This document shows positions 1-7,893 of a stretch of DNA of 14,361 nucleotides, in pieces. This DNA is from VGWB01 sp964480945 (GTDB taxonomy: Bacteria; Bacteroidota; Ignavibacteria; UBA10030). The stretch lies in NCBI GenBank assembly GCA_964480945.1, contig CAYZRX010000087.1, positions 1-14,361 on the forward strand. The letters are read 5' to 3'. Made by a program: the position numbers and the translations under genes. Below the pieces are notes generated by a model. The model was not told the DNA's origin and made no database searches. It was given only the letters and a program-made list of their open reading frames with translations. How positions within the stretch are numbered: the first letter of the stretch is position 1; each line of letters begins with the position of its first letter.

Positions 1-591
1 CTTCACGAACCGGCGGATCTTGTTTGGCGTCGTCCTGCCATCGCCCTGCACATCGGCGATCTGGGCGATCTTGAAGCCATCGAGCGAGGAGAAGCCCTGC
101 GGCAGCCGAACTTCCCCCTCCACAAGGCGGACGGTCCACGTATCCTTCACGATCGTGACGCCTGAATAGAGAACGATGAAGACAAGAGCGATGAAAACGA
201 ACCACGGCTCCCTCGTTTTCCACCATTCAGACGCCCTTCGAAAGAACCGAAGGACCGTCAGCTTGACGATATCGGCGGCCAGATAGAGAACGAGAAGCTG
301 CACGGTGATGACGAGCGCAATCCAGAAGGGGTACGTGAAGAGGAGGTCGATGGCGAAGGTGTCGCCCGCAAAGGCCGCGGTGACGCTACGGCCCTTAAGT
401 TCGAACGCGATCAGGAAAACGACCGGAAGAAGGTTCAAGTACACCAAGATGCCAGCGAGAACGAGCCGAGTTCGTTTGCGATCCCATCCTTTCAGTCGCG
501 TGAAGGCGTCGAGCAACTTCATGCCGACGTAGAAGTTGACCGCGGCCAACAGCGGGAAAATCGTCAGTACAATCGCCAGCACCCAGGGCAT
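1..591 (-). CDS. Membrane-anchored metallophosphoesterase, N-terminal part (3' end outside window)
   Basis: 197 residues are visible and the frame is open to the window edge. The N-terminal half is hydrophobic, with likely membrane segments near residues 3-22, 43-63, 86-106 and 130-148. A basic, aromatic linker follows, then the start of a calcineurin-like phosphoesterase domain: FKIAQIADVQGDGRTTP at about 173-189. This fits the family of membrane-tethered phosphoesterases whose catalytic domain follows a membrane region. The first metal-binding motif, normally D-x-H, reads D180-V-Q182 here, so Gln replaces His. The substrate cannot be inferred. ATG at 591 is chosen because a GGAAG lies 11 bases upstream; an in-frame GTG at 600 touches the stop codon of the asparaginase gene and has no well-spaced ribosome site. 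The gap to that upstream stop is 8 bases, so the two genes are probably co-transcribed. The remaining metal ligands are outside the window. Confidence 0.72.
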   Translation of the reverse strand, partial: MPWVLAIVLTIFPLLAAVNFYVGMKLLDAFTRLKGWDRKRTRLVLAGILVYLNLLPVVFLIAFELKGRSVTAAFAGDTFAIDLLFTYPFWIALVITVQLLVLYLAADIVKLTVLRFFRRASEWWKTREPWFVFIALVFIVLYSGVTIVKDTWTVRLVEGEVRLPQGFSSLDGFKIAQIADVQGDGRTTPNKIRRFVK

Positions 592-599
592 TCTCTGCA

Positions 600-1679
600 C
601 TACTTCCGTTCGGTCTTGTAGAGGTACGCGCCTTCTTCGAGATGACTCTCCTTCTGCCCGGTGTTGACGGCATACCGTACATCACCCCATATGGAACCTG
701 AGCCGTACTCGCCCTTCTTATTGAGGGCATAGAAGTTGACCTGGAAGTTCGGCCGTCCCGCATCGTCCAACAACCGCCGCTCTTTCGTCATATGAGCGAT
801 GCGCTTGCAGGCCATAAGGCAGGCTTCCTCCGGGGATTTTCCTTGGCGCATGTATTCAACCACCATAACGCTGCTGCAGGCTAGGAGATTGGCTTCTCCG
901 CGTCCCGTTGACCCTGCAGCGCCAACCTCGTTGTCGACATAAAGGCCCGCACCGATGATCGGCGAATCCCCGACCCTTCCGGGGATCTTGAATGCCATCC
1001 CGCTCGTCGTCACCACGCTCGAGATGTTGCCGTTGAGATCGATCGCGTTGCAGTTGATGGTGCCATGGTGTCGCACATACGGTTTGAGGTCCTCACCGAT
1101 ATCGACGGAGTTGATGTCATGTGGCGGGAGCCAATCGTCCTGGTTGCTCAGGGTCTCCTTCCACTTCAGCCAGATTCCTCGAGCCTCATCGGTCAACAAG
1201 TTCTCCTCCTTGAACCCGTGCGCTCTCGCAAACTTAAGGGCTCCCTCGCCGACCAGCAGCACGTGATCGGTCCGCTCCATGACGGTCCTCGCCACCTGCG
1301 ACGGGTTCTTGATGTTCTGAAGCGCGCCGACCGCACCTCCCCTTCCCGTTGGCCCGTGCATGACCGAGGAATCCAGTTCCACAACCCCTTCCTCATTCGG
1401 CAGGCCTCCGTACCCCACGCTGTGATCCGTCGGGTCATTTTCGACAATATTGACCCCTGCGATGACAGCGTCAAGCGCATCGGAACCCGACTGAAGCATC
1501 TCCATTGCTCTTGCAGTCGCTTTCAGGCCATTGCCGCTTGAGATGACGATCGGCTTTACCGACGTCTTTGTTTGAGCGTGTAACTCCCTCAATCCCCCCA
1601 GCCGCTCTCCCACCAGAGCCGCTGCTCCGGCGAGCGAAGCCGATTTCAAGAAATCTCTACGTTTCATCGAAATGTGCAT
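600..1679 (-). CDS. N4-(beta-N-acetylglucosaminyl)-L-asparaginase-like Ntn hydrolase with Tat signal
   Basis: 359 residues. This family cleaves the Asn-GlcNAc bond of glycoasparagines, or related beta-aspartyl substrates, after autoproteolysis exposes an N-terminal threonine. The expected cleavage site is in HHGTINC, with Thr207 as nucleophile. It is followed by the family signature TTSGMAFKIPGRVGDSP (about 224-240), then IGAGLYVDNEVGAAGSTGRG (242-261). Residues 6-30 form a twin-arginine signal: MKRRDFLK, then an Ala/Leu-rich core. The enzyme should therefore be exported folded to the periplasm. ATG 1679 is preferred over the upstream ATG at 1700 because AAAGGAG sits 6 bases before it and the twin arginines then fall close to the N-terminus. 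Length is normal for the family. The gene has a 191-base leader after the deoxyribosyltransferase-like gene, so it may be transcribed separately from the operon upstream. The exact substrate is not settled. Confidence 0.9.
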   Translation of the reverse strand: MHISMKRRDFLKSASLAGAAALVGERLGGLRELHAQTKTSVKPIVISSGNGLKATARAMEMLQSGSDALDAVIAGVNIVENDPTDHSVGYGGLPNEEGVVELDSSVMHGPTGRGGAVGALQNIKNPSQVARTVMERTDHVLLVGEGALKFARAHGFKEENLLTDEARGIWLKWKETLSNQDDWLPPHDINSVDIGEDLKPYVRHHGTINCNAIDLNGNISSVVTTSGMAFKIPGRVGDSPIIGAGLYVDNEVGAAGSTGRGEANLLACSSVMVVEYMRQGKSPEEACLMACKRIAHMTKERRLLDDAGRPNFQVNFYALNKKGEYGSGSIWGDVRYAVNTGQKESHLEEGAYLYKTERK

Positions 1680-1741
1680 GGGAACTCCTTTCTTGTTCAT
1701 TTTACAGCCGGTTCTGTGCTCTTCGACCTCGGGTGCAACTC

Positions 1742-1766
1742 CAGCCCGTGGTGGAGAGGCGGGCTG
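1742..1766 (-). repeat. Hairpin in the asparaginase leader
   Basis: CAGCCCG (1742-1748) and CGGGCTG (1760-1766) can pair as a 7-base stem with an 11-base loop, in the untranslated stretch before the asparaginase gene. No run of T follows on the minus strand, so it is not a standard intrinsic terminator. It could affect mRNA stability or processing between the operon and the asparaginase transcript. A perfect TTGACA lies just upstream (1781-1776 on the minus strand), but I find no matching -10 box. Confidence 0.3.
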
Positions 1767-1870
1767 TCAGAGGCTTGTCAAGATTCATTATTTAGCGTGG
1801 TCTATCCCCGCTTACGAGATGGTCTTGCGTCTTATGACATCGAGTCTCATCCTAACAAACAACGCGGATT

Positions 1871-2386
1871 CTAGCGGAGCGGCAAGGATTTCTTTACCAC
1901 TTTCCTCCTGTACTTCTCGAGCAGGAAATCCTCCAATTCGTCGAATGACCCGAAGATATTGGTGGTGCAGCCGAGCACCCACCCTGGGATTTCCTCCTCT
2001 CTCACCTCGGTCACCATATACACCGGTTTCTGCAAGAATCGGGCAATGGTGAGCTCTCCCTTCGTGCCTGCCCCACGTTGTGCGCTCTCGTCCCAGAAGC
2101 AGACCACATAGTCCGTCCGGTGGGCAATCTCCCGACTGTCAAGATCGACAAGGTCGCCGACGATCTCCTTGAAGCGCTCGAGGTTCTCGAACTTCAAGTC
2201 GCGAAAGCGCCCGCTGGGAAACCGGCGCGAGAGATAGCGCTCGCTCTCACGATTTGGGTTGTAAACTGTATGCTTGAGGTTCTTGCGAATCCACCCCTCG
2301 ATCTCAGACCGCCAATCCGCCCCCTCGTTCTTCGCAAACTCCATCCCCCCAGAGAGATAAGCTTTAGGAGTTTTGATCGGCTTCAC
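1871..2386 (-). CDS. Nucleoside 2-deoxyribosyltransferase-like protein
   Basis: 171 residues. It looks like the Rossmann-type nucleoside 2-deoxyribosyltransferase/DUF4406 group, whose members transfer or hydrolyse N-glycosidic bonds of nucleosides or nucleotides. The N-terminal strand and loop AYLSGGME (9-16) match the family's substrate-binding start. TDYVVCFWD (91-99) is the central strand, and GAGTKGELTIA (105-115) corresponds to the G-T-x-x-E motif that carries the catalytic glutamate, here probably Glu111. The C-terminal basic tail is not informative. The start is GTG at 2386, with GGAGG four bases upstream. The reading frame overlaps the end of glcF by 23 bases, which points to translational coupling. 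Its role beside glcF is unknown; nucleotide salvage or clean-up is possible. The family call is fairly secure, the reaction is not. Confidence 0.7.
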   Translation of the reverse strand: MKPIKTPKAYLSGGMEFAKNEGADWRSEIEGWIRKNLKHTVYNPNRESERYLSRRFPSGRFRDLKFENLERFKEIVGDLVDLDSREIAHRTDYVVCFWDESAQRGAGTKGELTIARFLQKPVYMVTEVREEEIPGWVLGCTTNIFGSFDELEDFLLEKYRRKVVKKSLPLR

Positions 2387-3538
2387 ATGCCCTCCAGAGC
2401 AGTGTGGCAGTATGCATAAGTTCGACCTTCATTCCTTCCTGTCGAAGGCCGTGCCCGATTTGAACGAGACATCCTGGATTTCCTGTAACGAGAATATCCG
2501 GCCGAATGCTCTTGATGTTCTGAACTTTCCGGTCGAGCAGCTTCATGGAGTCGTCGTAGTGTGTCATATTGTAGATCCCGGCACTGCCGCAACACCAGGT
2601 CGCCTCTGGAAGCTCCAGAAGCTCGATGTGGGGGATCATCTTCAAGAGCTCGCGTGGCTCTCGCGTGACCTTCTGAGTATGGACAAGATGGCACGCGTCG
2701 TGATAGCTGATGCGCTTTCCCGAAAGCCCATGGTCTTGTCGAGCCGGCCAATACCCAGTCTCGATGAGAAACTCAGTGACGTCCTTTACTTTCCTTGACA
2801 CCCGAGCGGCGCGCGGACCCAGATCCGGATCTTCTGCAAAGATATCCGCGTACTCCTTCATGAAAGCGCCACACCCCGCCGAGTTCATTACGATGTAGTC
2901 AAGNNNNNNNNNNNNNNNNNNNNNNNNNNNNNNNNNNNNNNNNNNNNNNNNNNNNNNNNNNNNNNNNNNNNNNNNNNNNNNNNNNNNNNNNNNNNNNNNN
3001 NNNTCGAAAACTGCGCGGAGATCGGCGGGCTGAGCGGCTGGACCTTCTCAAGCTTCGGCGCGAGAGCCTTCAGGATCCCGGTCCGACGCAGAAGCTCCAT
3101 CAATCCCGACCTCTCATAGCCTCGAAGCAAGCGAGCCAGCATCTTGAGGCGTCCTTGCCTGCTGAACGTCCAGCCCATCAGAGCCTGTTTGATCGCTTTC
3201 GTCAGATGACCCTCAAACCCGCGTTCAAAGATCTGGGCGCGCGCGGCCTCGACGAGAGAGCCGTACCGAACACCCGCCGGGCATGCAGTTTCACAGGCCT
3301 GACAATCGAGACAGAAATTCATCTCCCGGATGAACCCGTCGGTGATCGGCAGGTCGCCATCCGCGACCGCTTTGATCAGGCGGATTCTCCCTCGAGGAGA
3401 GGACGTTTCCAGACCAGTTAATGCATACGTCGGACAGTGAGGCAAGCACAATCCGCAGTGCATGCAATTGGTGATCACATCATAATCCGGGATGTCGACC
3501 CCTTGGAACCCCGATCGTGTGGGCTGCGCGAAGGCCAT
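2364..3538 (-). CDS. glcF: Glycolate/D-lactate oxidase iron-sulfur subunit GlcF, interrupted by an assembly gap
   Basis: One gene seen in two pieces around 100 N. The N-terminal piece (178 residues, 3538-3004) has two 4Fe-4S ferredoxin motifs: C25-x2-C28-x2-C31-x3-C35-P and C76-x2-C79-x2-C82-x3-C86-P. The C-terminal piece (2903-2364, about 179 residues) has the second cysteine-rich domain: NSAGCGAFMKEY, then HDACH and TWCCGSAGIYN, the CCG signature of this family. GlcF takes electrons from the FAD subunit GlcD and passes them to the membrane quinone pool. The two pieces lie in different frames, as expected if 100 N is only a placeholder. Family members are usually somewhat over 400 residues, so roughly 60-90 residues are missing, including the first CCG motif. 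The start ATG at 3538 is 6 bases after the rhomboid stop. A break in the real gene cannot be excluded but is not needed. Confidence 0.9.
2904..3003. other. Assembly gap (100 N)
   Basis: Exactly 100 unknown bases, the usual placeholder for a scaffold gap of unknown size. It falls inside glcF and removes the segment that should hold the first CCG cysteine motif. Sequence on both sides codes for the same family in the same direction, so the join is probably correct. Confidence 0.98.
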
Positions 3539-3544
3539 CCGTTT

Positions 3545-4216
3545 CTACTGGTATTTTCGCAGAGGAAGAGTGAGTGCCAGGCCGGCGGCAAATCCGCCGG
3601 TGTGTGACCACCATGCAACACCCCCCATCCCCCCCGCTTCAAATCCGAGGGAGACGAGGCCATTGAAGAATTGCATGACGAACCAGAAACCCAAGACGAT
3701 CAACGCAGGAAGCTCGGCCAACGGCAGAAAAAAGAAAAATGGAATAAGCGTCAGCACTCTGGCTCTGGGAAACATCAGGAGGTATGCCCCCAGGACCCCT
3801 GCGATCGCGCCGCTCGCGCCGATGATCGGCAGCGTTGAATGGGGAGCGACGACAATGCTGAGAACCGAAGCCGTGAGGCCGCAAACGAGATAGAAGACAA
3901 GGTATCGACCGTGACCGAGTTTGTCCTCAACGTTGTCGCCGAAAATCCAGAGGTAAAGCATGTTTCCGCCGAGGTGGAGCCATCCGCCATGGATGAACAT
4001 GGTCGAAAAGAGCGGAAGCACGCCTCCGAGGCTCACCCGGCCCGATGCGAATGCGCCCGACACGTCGCCGGGGACAACCCCCCACGTCTGGAAAAATTGC
4101 GGCAACTTTCCCCCGAGACCGAGCTCGTACACGAAGACAGCGATATTGACGACGATGAGCGCAACGTTGACGACCGGGACCAGCCGGGTCGGGTTTTTGT
4201 CTCTAAGGGGAATCAC
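3545..4216 (-). CDS. Rhomboid family intramembrane serine protease
   Basis: 223 residues, largely hydrophobic, with six or so membrane segments and no extra soluble domain. Rhomboids cut transmembrane substrates inside the bilayer using a Ser-His dyad. The serine motif is IIGASGAIAG (131-140, Ser135) and the histidine is in WWSHTGGFAAG (202-212, His205). The conserved FIHGGWLHLGGNMLYLW stretch (74-90) supplies His76, His81 and Asn85, which line the oxyanion site and loop. All key residues are present, so an active protease is expected. The start is GTG at 4216: the stop of the hydrolase gene upstream and this start share GTGA, a 4-base overlap typical of coupled translation. The short loop between WGVVPG and the H-x-x-x-x-H region is as in other bacterial rhomboids. 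The substrate is unknown, and nothing nearby is an obvious target. Confidence 0.93.
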   Translation of the reverse strand: MIPLRDKNPTRLVPVVNVALIVVNIAVFVYELGLGGKLPQFFQTWGVVPGDVSGAFASGRVSLGGVLPLFSTMFIHGGWLHLGGNMLYLWIFGDNVEDKLGHGRYLVFYLVCGLTASVLSIVVAPHSTLPIIGASGAIAGVLGAYLLMFPRARVLTLIPFFFFLPLAELPALIVLGFWFVMQFFNGLVSLGFEAGGMGGVAWWSHTGGFAAGLALTLPLRKYQ

Positions 4217-5052
4217 TTCACGAGATTGTTTTGCAGAAACGCAATTGTCCGTTTGTACGCATCTGCGGTCGCAGCTTTGTCATGCTTCGGGTTGCTCGGA
4301 TTCGCAAAGGCGTGATCGGCGTTATACATCTTGACTGTGAGCTTCTTCCCCGCCTTCTTCATCGCAGCTTCGAATTCCTTAACCTTCGCCGGCGTTATTC
4401 CCTTGTCCTGGTCCCCGAAAATTCCGAGCACGGGAGCATGAAGGCTCTTCAACTTCTCCAGATCAGTCTCGGGCATTCCGTAGTAGACGACGCAAGCCGC
4501 CACCTGCTTCCCGCCCATTATCGCCGTCTGGAGCGACCAGCCGCCGCCGTAGCACCATCCGATAGTCCCCACCCGTGCCTTCGCTCCCACATAGTCGAAC
4601 GCACCACTGATGATGGCCCGCACCCGCTCCTGTTTCGCCTCTCCCACGTACTTCATCGCGTCGTCGCGCGTCGTCGCAACCCTCGAGTCGTAGAGATCGA
4701 GGGCCAAGACGTTGACGATCTTCAAATCCTTCTGAAGTTTCTCGGCTTCCTGCCGGATGTAGTCGTTCAATCCCCACCACTCGTGGAACACAAAGAGGTA
4801 GTTGTCGGTCTTCGCCGCTGCCTTCACCTCAAACGCGCGTCCATCCTTCTCGTCGCTCGTCTTGAACGTGACGAAACTTCCCCGCTCAGATGCGTACTGG
4901 AAAGGAGCCGGTTCATCGTGAAGGGCTTTGAACTTCTCATCCGATGCAAGCATGACAAATTGCTCCATTGAAGATGTTGAACAGCAGGATTTGGCCGCCT
5001 GCGCCAGCACTGCCAGCGGCAAGAAGAGCACGAGCACCAAGAGCGTCTTCAT
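4213..5052 (-). CDS. Secreted dienelactone hydrolase family protein
   Basis: 279 residues. Alpha/beta hydrolase of the dienelactone hydrolase family; the family type enzyme opens dienelactones in chlorocatechol breakdown, but many members have other ester or lactone substrates. An N-terminal signal peptide is clear (MKTLLVLVLFLPLAVLAQA, about 1-19), so it should act outside the cytoplasm. Catalytic residues visible are Cys167 in the nucleophile elbow GWCYGGGWS, Asp216 in FGDQDKG, His247 in ADHAFANP, and Glu91 in FHEWWGLND, matching the Cys-Asp-His triad plus supporting Glu. Residues 23-24 are a Cys-Cys pair just after the likely cleavage site. ATG 5052 is chosen because AGGAG stands 8 bases upstream and gives the signal peptide; a longer frame reading back into the methyltransferase gene is an artefact. 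It lies 20 bases after that gene. Confidence 0.9.
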   Translation of the reverse strand: MKTLLVLVLFLPLAVLAQAAKSCCSTSSMEQFVMLASDEKFKALHDEPAPFQYASERGSFVTFKTSDEKDGRAFEVKAAAKTDNYLFVFHEWWGLNDYIRQEAEKLQKDLKIVNVLALDLYDSRVATTRDDAMKYVGEAKQERVRAIISGAFDYVGAKARVGTIGWCYGGGWSLQTAIMGGKQVAACVVYYGMPETDLEKLKSLHAPVLGIFGDQDKGITPAKVKEFEAAMKKAGKKLTVKMYNADHAFANPSNPKHDKAATADAYKRTIAFLQNNLVK

Positions 5053-5072
5053 GCGAACATCTCCTGCGATTG

Positions 5073-6335
5073 TTAAAGTCTGACAAACAGCACGATCCTG
5101 TTGGTGTTCGTTCCTGCCCTGTTGTTTTTGATCCCCCAAATATTCGATGTCTTGGTGAAGGATTGCTTGTTGACCAGAATCCCGACACATTGAAAGCCGG
5201 CCTTCCGTCCCAATGGAACAACAACTTCGTCCAGCTTCAGGTTTCGCTTGCGTATCTCTCCCACCTCGAAGGCCACATACCCTCCGGGACGCGTGATCCT
5301 GTGAAGCTCCGCAAACACACGCCCCATGATCCCGCACCAGCTGTCCAAGGAACGGACAACCGTAACGCTTCTCTCGACCGATTCCTGGTCGAGGCCGTTA
5401 AACCAGCATCGCAGCCAGTTGTCCTGAGAGTAGTTCACCGTGTCCAGAAACGGCGGCGACGTGACCGTGAGCTGGACTGCCGCGTCGGGAATCCCGGGGG
5501 TCCGCCACGCATTCGAGCCATAGAACTTCGCGGAATCCGCGGCAGCGTACAAGCTCTCCAGCTGCTCGGCCGGCACGTTGCGCAGCAGCGATCGGGATTT
5601 CCTCAGGATCAGCGCTTTGACATCCCGGTACTGTGGCGACTGCCGCCTCTGGCGATTGATCTTGCGCTGGCTGGCGGGCGATGCCGCTTGATTCGGGGGA
5701 AGCGTGTACACGGAGAAGAATCCCGCGGAATGTCCGGTCAGTCGATTCGTAGCCACCATCCGAATCCATCCGTCGAGATGATCCTCCCTTCTCGAATCGC
5801 GCCGACCGGCGAGGTAATTTCTCAGCGAGACTATCTCCGCTTCGGTTTTCACGTGGTAGAACATCGACAGATCGATCCGGGCACCGCCGTTCTTCCGAAG
5901 GGGTATCTGATCAACCCTTTCCTCCAGCGCGGCCGCGTCGGGCACGTGGAACCGTGGCTTCAGGAGAATCTTGCTGAGCCGGTTAATGTCGTTCCCGATC
6001 ACCTTTCGATCGAGAAGCGCTGCCTCGAGAAGAGTCGTCCCTCTTCCCATGAAGGGGTCGTAGATGAGATCGCCCGGACGGCTGAGCCGTTCAATGAAAA
6101 ACCGCGGCAGCTGAGGTTTAAAGCATGCCCGGTAGGAAATCTCGTGGAGTGATGAAGCCTGTCGCTGCCTCGATGTCCAGAACTCTGCCGTGTAGCGCGG
6201 AATCCACTCTCCCTCAACGAGCACCTGATCGAGCGTCACACCGGATCTGGACCATCGGCCAAACAGGATCTCTTCGACGAGGGTGTTGCCGTGAGTCTTC
6301 TTTCCGGGCGAGTATGTTCGGACGGATGCGGGCAC
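5073..6335 (-). CDS. Orphan DNA methyltransferase (N4-cytosine or N6-adenine type)
   Basis: 420 residues. SAM-dependent amino-methyltransferase of the N4/N6 DNA methylase type. A motif X-like KPQLPRFFIERLSRPGDL (73-90) runs into motif I, YDPFMGRGTTLLEA (92-105), the SAM-binding loop. Motif IV, TSPPF (292-296), is followed by NYSQDNWLRCWF. Further downstream are RPGGYVAFEVGE (349-360) and GTNTNR near the C-terminus. A [T/S]PP[Y/F] motif is more often seen in N4-cytosine enzymes, but N6-adenine remains possible. About 185 residues separate motif I from motif IV and probably hold the target-recognition region; the order X-I-spacer-IV differs from the common beta-class order IV-spacer-X-I. GTG at 6335 starts three bases after the glcD stop; no strong ribosome site is visible, so the exact start is uncertain. 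No restriction endonuclease is nearby. Confidence 0.85.
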   Translation of the reverse strand: MPASVRTYSPGKKTHGNTLVEEILFGRWSRSGVTLDQVLVEGEWIPRYTAEFWTSRQRQASSLHEISYRACFKPQLPRFFIERLSRPGDLIYDPFMGRGTTLLEAALLDRKVIGNDINRLSKILLKPRFHVPDAAALEERVDQIPLRKNGGARIDLSMFYHVKTEAEIVSLRNYLAGRRDSRREDHLDGWIRMVATNRLTGHSAGFFSVYTLPPNQAASPASQRKINRQRRQSPQYRDVKALILRKSRSLLRNVPAEQLESLYAAADSAKFYGSNAWRTPGIPDAAVQLTVTSPPFLDTVNYSQDNWLRCWFNGLDQESVERSVTVVRSLDSWCGIMGRVFAELHRITRPGGYVAFEVGEIRKRNLKLDEVVVPLGRKAGFQCVGILVNKQSFTKTSNIWGIKNNRAGTNTNRIVLFVRL

Positions 6336-6338
6336 AGC

Positions 6339-7796
6339 TTACGTGTACGCTCCGAGATCGACGAACTTCTTGATCTGTTCCCTGGAGGTCGGCAACGGGC
6401 CTTCGCACCGCGGCTTGAGGGAGAAGATCTTGCCGGGATTCAGGACGCCGTTCGGATCGAGCGACGCCTTGATCTTGCGCATCATCTCGATCGCCGGTTC
6501 TCCCACCATCCTCTCCAGAAACTTCATTTTTGAAAGCCCAACGCCATGCTCCCCCGTGATCGTGCCGCCCAAGCGCACAGCTTCCGTAAAGATCTGATCG
6601 AACGCCAGCTCAACACGGTGAATCTCGTCCGACTCGCGTTCGTCGGTCAGGCACGTTGGGTGCAGGTTGCCGTCGCCGGCGTGTCCGAAATTCCCGAAGG
6701 TCAAGTTGTGATCGGCCGCGATGCGCTTGATCGTTTCGAGCATCGGCGCCACCTCACTTCGGGGGACGGTGACATCCTCCAGGATCGTTGTGGGCTTGAC
6801 GCGCGCCAAAGCCGCGAGGGCGCTCTTCCGCGCTGCTCGAAGCTTCACTGCTTCCTCCTCGCTCGCTGCGATCCTGATGTCAGCGGCACGATGCCGCCTG
6901 CAGATCTCAAGTACCTTTGCAGCGTCCTCCTCCACCTCTGAGCGGCGCCCATCAACTTCGATCAGCAGCAAGGATTCGATTGACGTCGGAAGGCCCAGCT
7001 TCGCATAGGCCTCGACGCTCCGAATGGTCGTATTGTCGAGAAACTCGAGCGCTGCAGGGGTGATCCTCGAGGCGATGATATCGGAAACGGTGTCCGCGGC
7101 ATCGCTCAACCTGTCGTAGAACGCGAGCATCGTCCTGGTCGCCTGAGGTTTCGGAATCAGCCGCAGGAGCACGCGCGTGGTGATCCCGAGGGTGCCTTCA
7201 GATCCGATGAGGAAATCTTTCAGGCTGTAGCCGGCGACGTCCTTCACGGATTTCCCTCCCGTCAGCACTACCTCACCATTCGGCAGCACCACTTCCAATC
7301 CGAGCACATAGTTCTTCGTCACACCATATTTGAGGCCTCTGAGGCCGCCCGCATTCTCAGCCACATTGCCGCCGATCGTGCAGATCGACGAGCTCCCGGG
7401 GTCAGGCGGGTAAAAAAGCCCCCGCGCCTCGACCGCCGAGTGAATCTCCCCGGTGATAACCCCCGGCTCGACCCACATTGAAAGGTTCTTCTCATCGATT
7501 TCGAGGATTCGCTTCCAGCCGCTCATGAGGAGCACGACACAGTTCTCAACGGGAATCGATCCCCCGCTTAATCCCGAGCCGGAACCGCGAGGAACCACCG
7601 CAAACCGCTCCTCGTTCGCGAGCTTGAGAATCTTTGAGATGTCTTCAACCGAAGTTGGGATGACGATGGCGTCGGGGAGCTGTTTGAGAAGTGGAGTGCC
7701 GTCGTACGAGTAGGCGATTCTATCTTCGGCGGAGTCGAGGAAGTGTTCGTTCCCCACAACGGATTGCAGCTTTGCGAGAGTCTGTGCAGAAATCAT
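6339..7796 (-). CDS. glcD: FAD-linked 2-hydroxyacid oxidase/dehydrogenase subunit GlcD
   Basis: 485 residues from the chosen start. Flavoprotein of the GlcD/D-lactate dehydrogenase family, oxidising glycolate or D-lactate to the 2-oxo acid. The PCMH-type FAD domain shows PRGSGSGLSGGSIP (69-82) and CTIGGNVAENAGGLRGLKYG (139-158). The C-terminal oxidase domain carries GNFGHAGDGNLHP (368-380) and GEHGVG (415-420), the conserved histidines of the active site, and ends with NPGKIF plus a tail of about 25 residues. ATG 7796 is preferred because the protein then begins like other family members (MISAQTLAKL); an in-frame ATG at 7853 or TTG at 7865 would add 19 or 23 residues with no family resemblance. 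No good ribosome site precedes any of them. It is first in the minus-strand block and its usual partner glcF lies three genes downstream. No glcE is visible. Substrate choice between glycolate and D-lactate is open. Confidence 0.9.
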   Translation of the reverse strand: MISAQTLAKLQSVVGNEHFLDSAEDRIAYSYDGTPLLKQLPDAIVIPTSVEDISKILKLANEERFAVVPRGSGSGLSGGSIPVENCVVLLMSGWKRILEIDEKNLSMWVEPGVITGEIHSAVEARGLFYPPDPGSSSICTIGGNVAENAGGLRGLKYGVTKNYVLGLEVVLPNGEVVLTGGKSVKDVAGYSLKDFLIGSEGTLGITTRVLLRLIPKPQATRTMLAFYDRLSDAADTVSDIIASRITPAALEFLDNTTIRSVEAYAKLGLPTSIESLLLIEVDGRRSEVEEDAAKVLEICRRHRAADIRIAASEEEAVKLRAARKSALAALARVKPTTILEDVTVPRSEVAPMLETIKRIAADHNLTFGNFGHAGDGNLHPTCLTDERESDEIHRVELAFDQIFTEAVRLGGTITGEHGVGLSKMKFLERMVGEPAIEMMRKIKASLDPNGVLNPGKIFSLKPRCEGPLPTSREQIKKFVDLGAYT

Positions 7797-7893
7797 TTGC
7801 CGAGAAGATAGCGGAACAAGCAAAGAAAAGCAAGGTAAGCTCCGGACTCGCATCAGTACCGGCAAGCCCTCGCACAGATCGCCGCGGCATTTC

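Noticed and set aside
1776..1781. TTGACA (minus strand) as a -35 box for the asparaginase gene
   Set aside because: No -10-like sequence stands 16-18 bases downstream.
2364..3538. glcF as a frameshifted pseudogene or two separate genes
   Set aside because: The frame difference coincides exactly with a placeholder gap, and both halves keep all expected cysteine motifs.
5053..5337. N-terminal extension of the hydrolase gene upstream of 5052
   Set aside because: It reads through the methyltransferase gene in another frame. The 5052 start has a good ribosome site and begins a signal peptide.
4968..6152. Plus-strand open frame of 394 codons
   Set aside because: Antisense to the methyltransferase and the start of the hydrolase, spanning two real genes; no domain motifs.
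5073..6335. A restriction-modification or phage-defence island around the methyltransferase
   Set aside because: The neighbours are metabolic genes, a hydrolase and a rhomboid; no nuclease, helicase or toxin-like gene is present.
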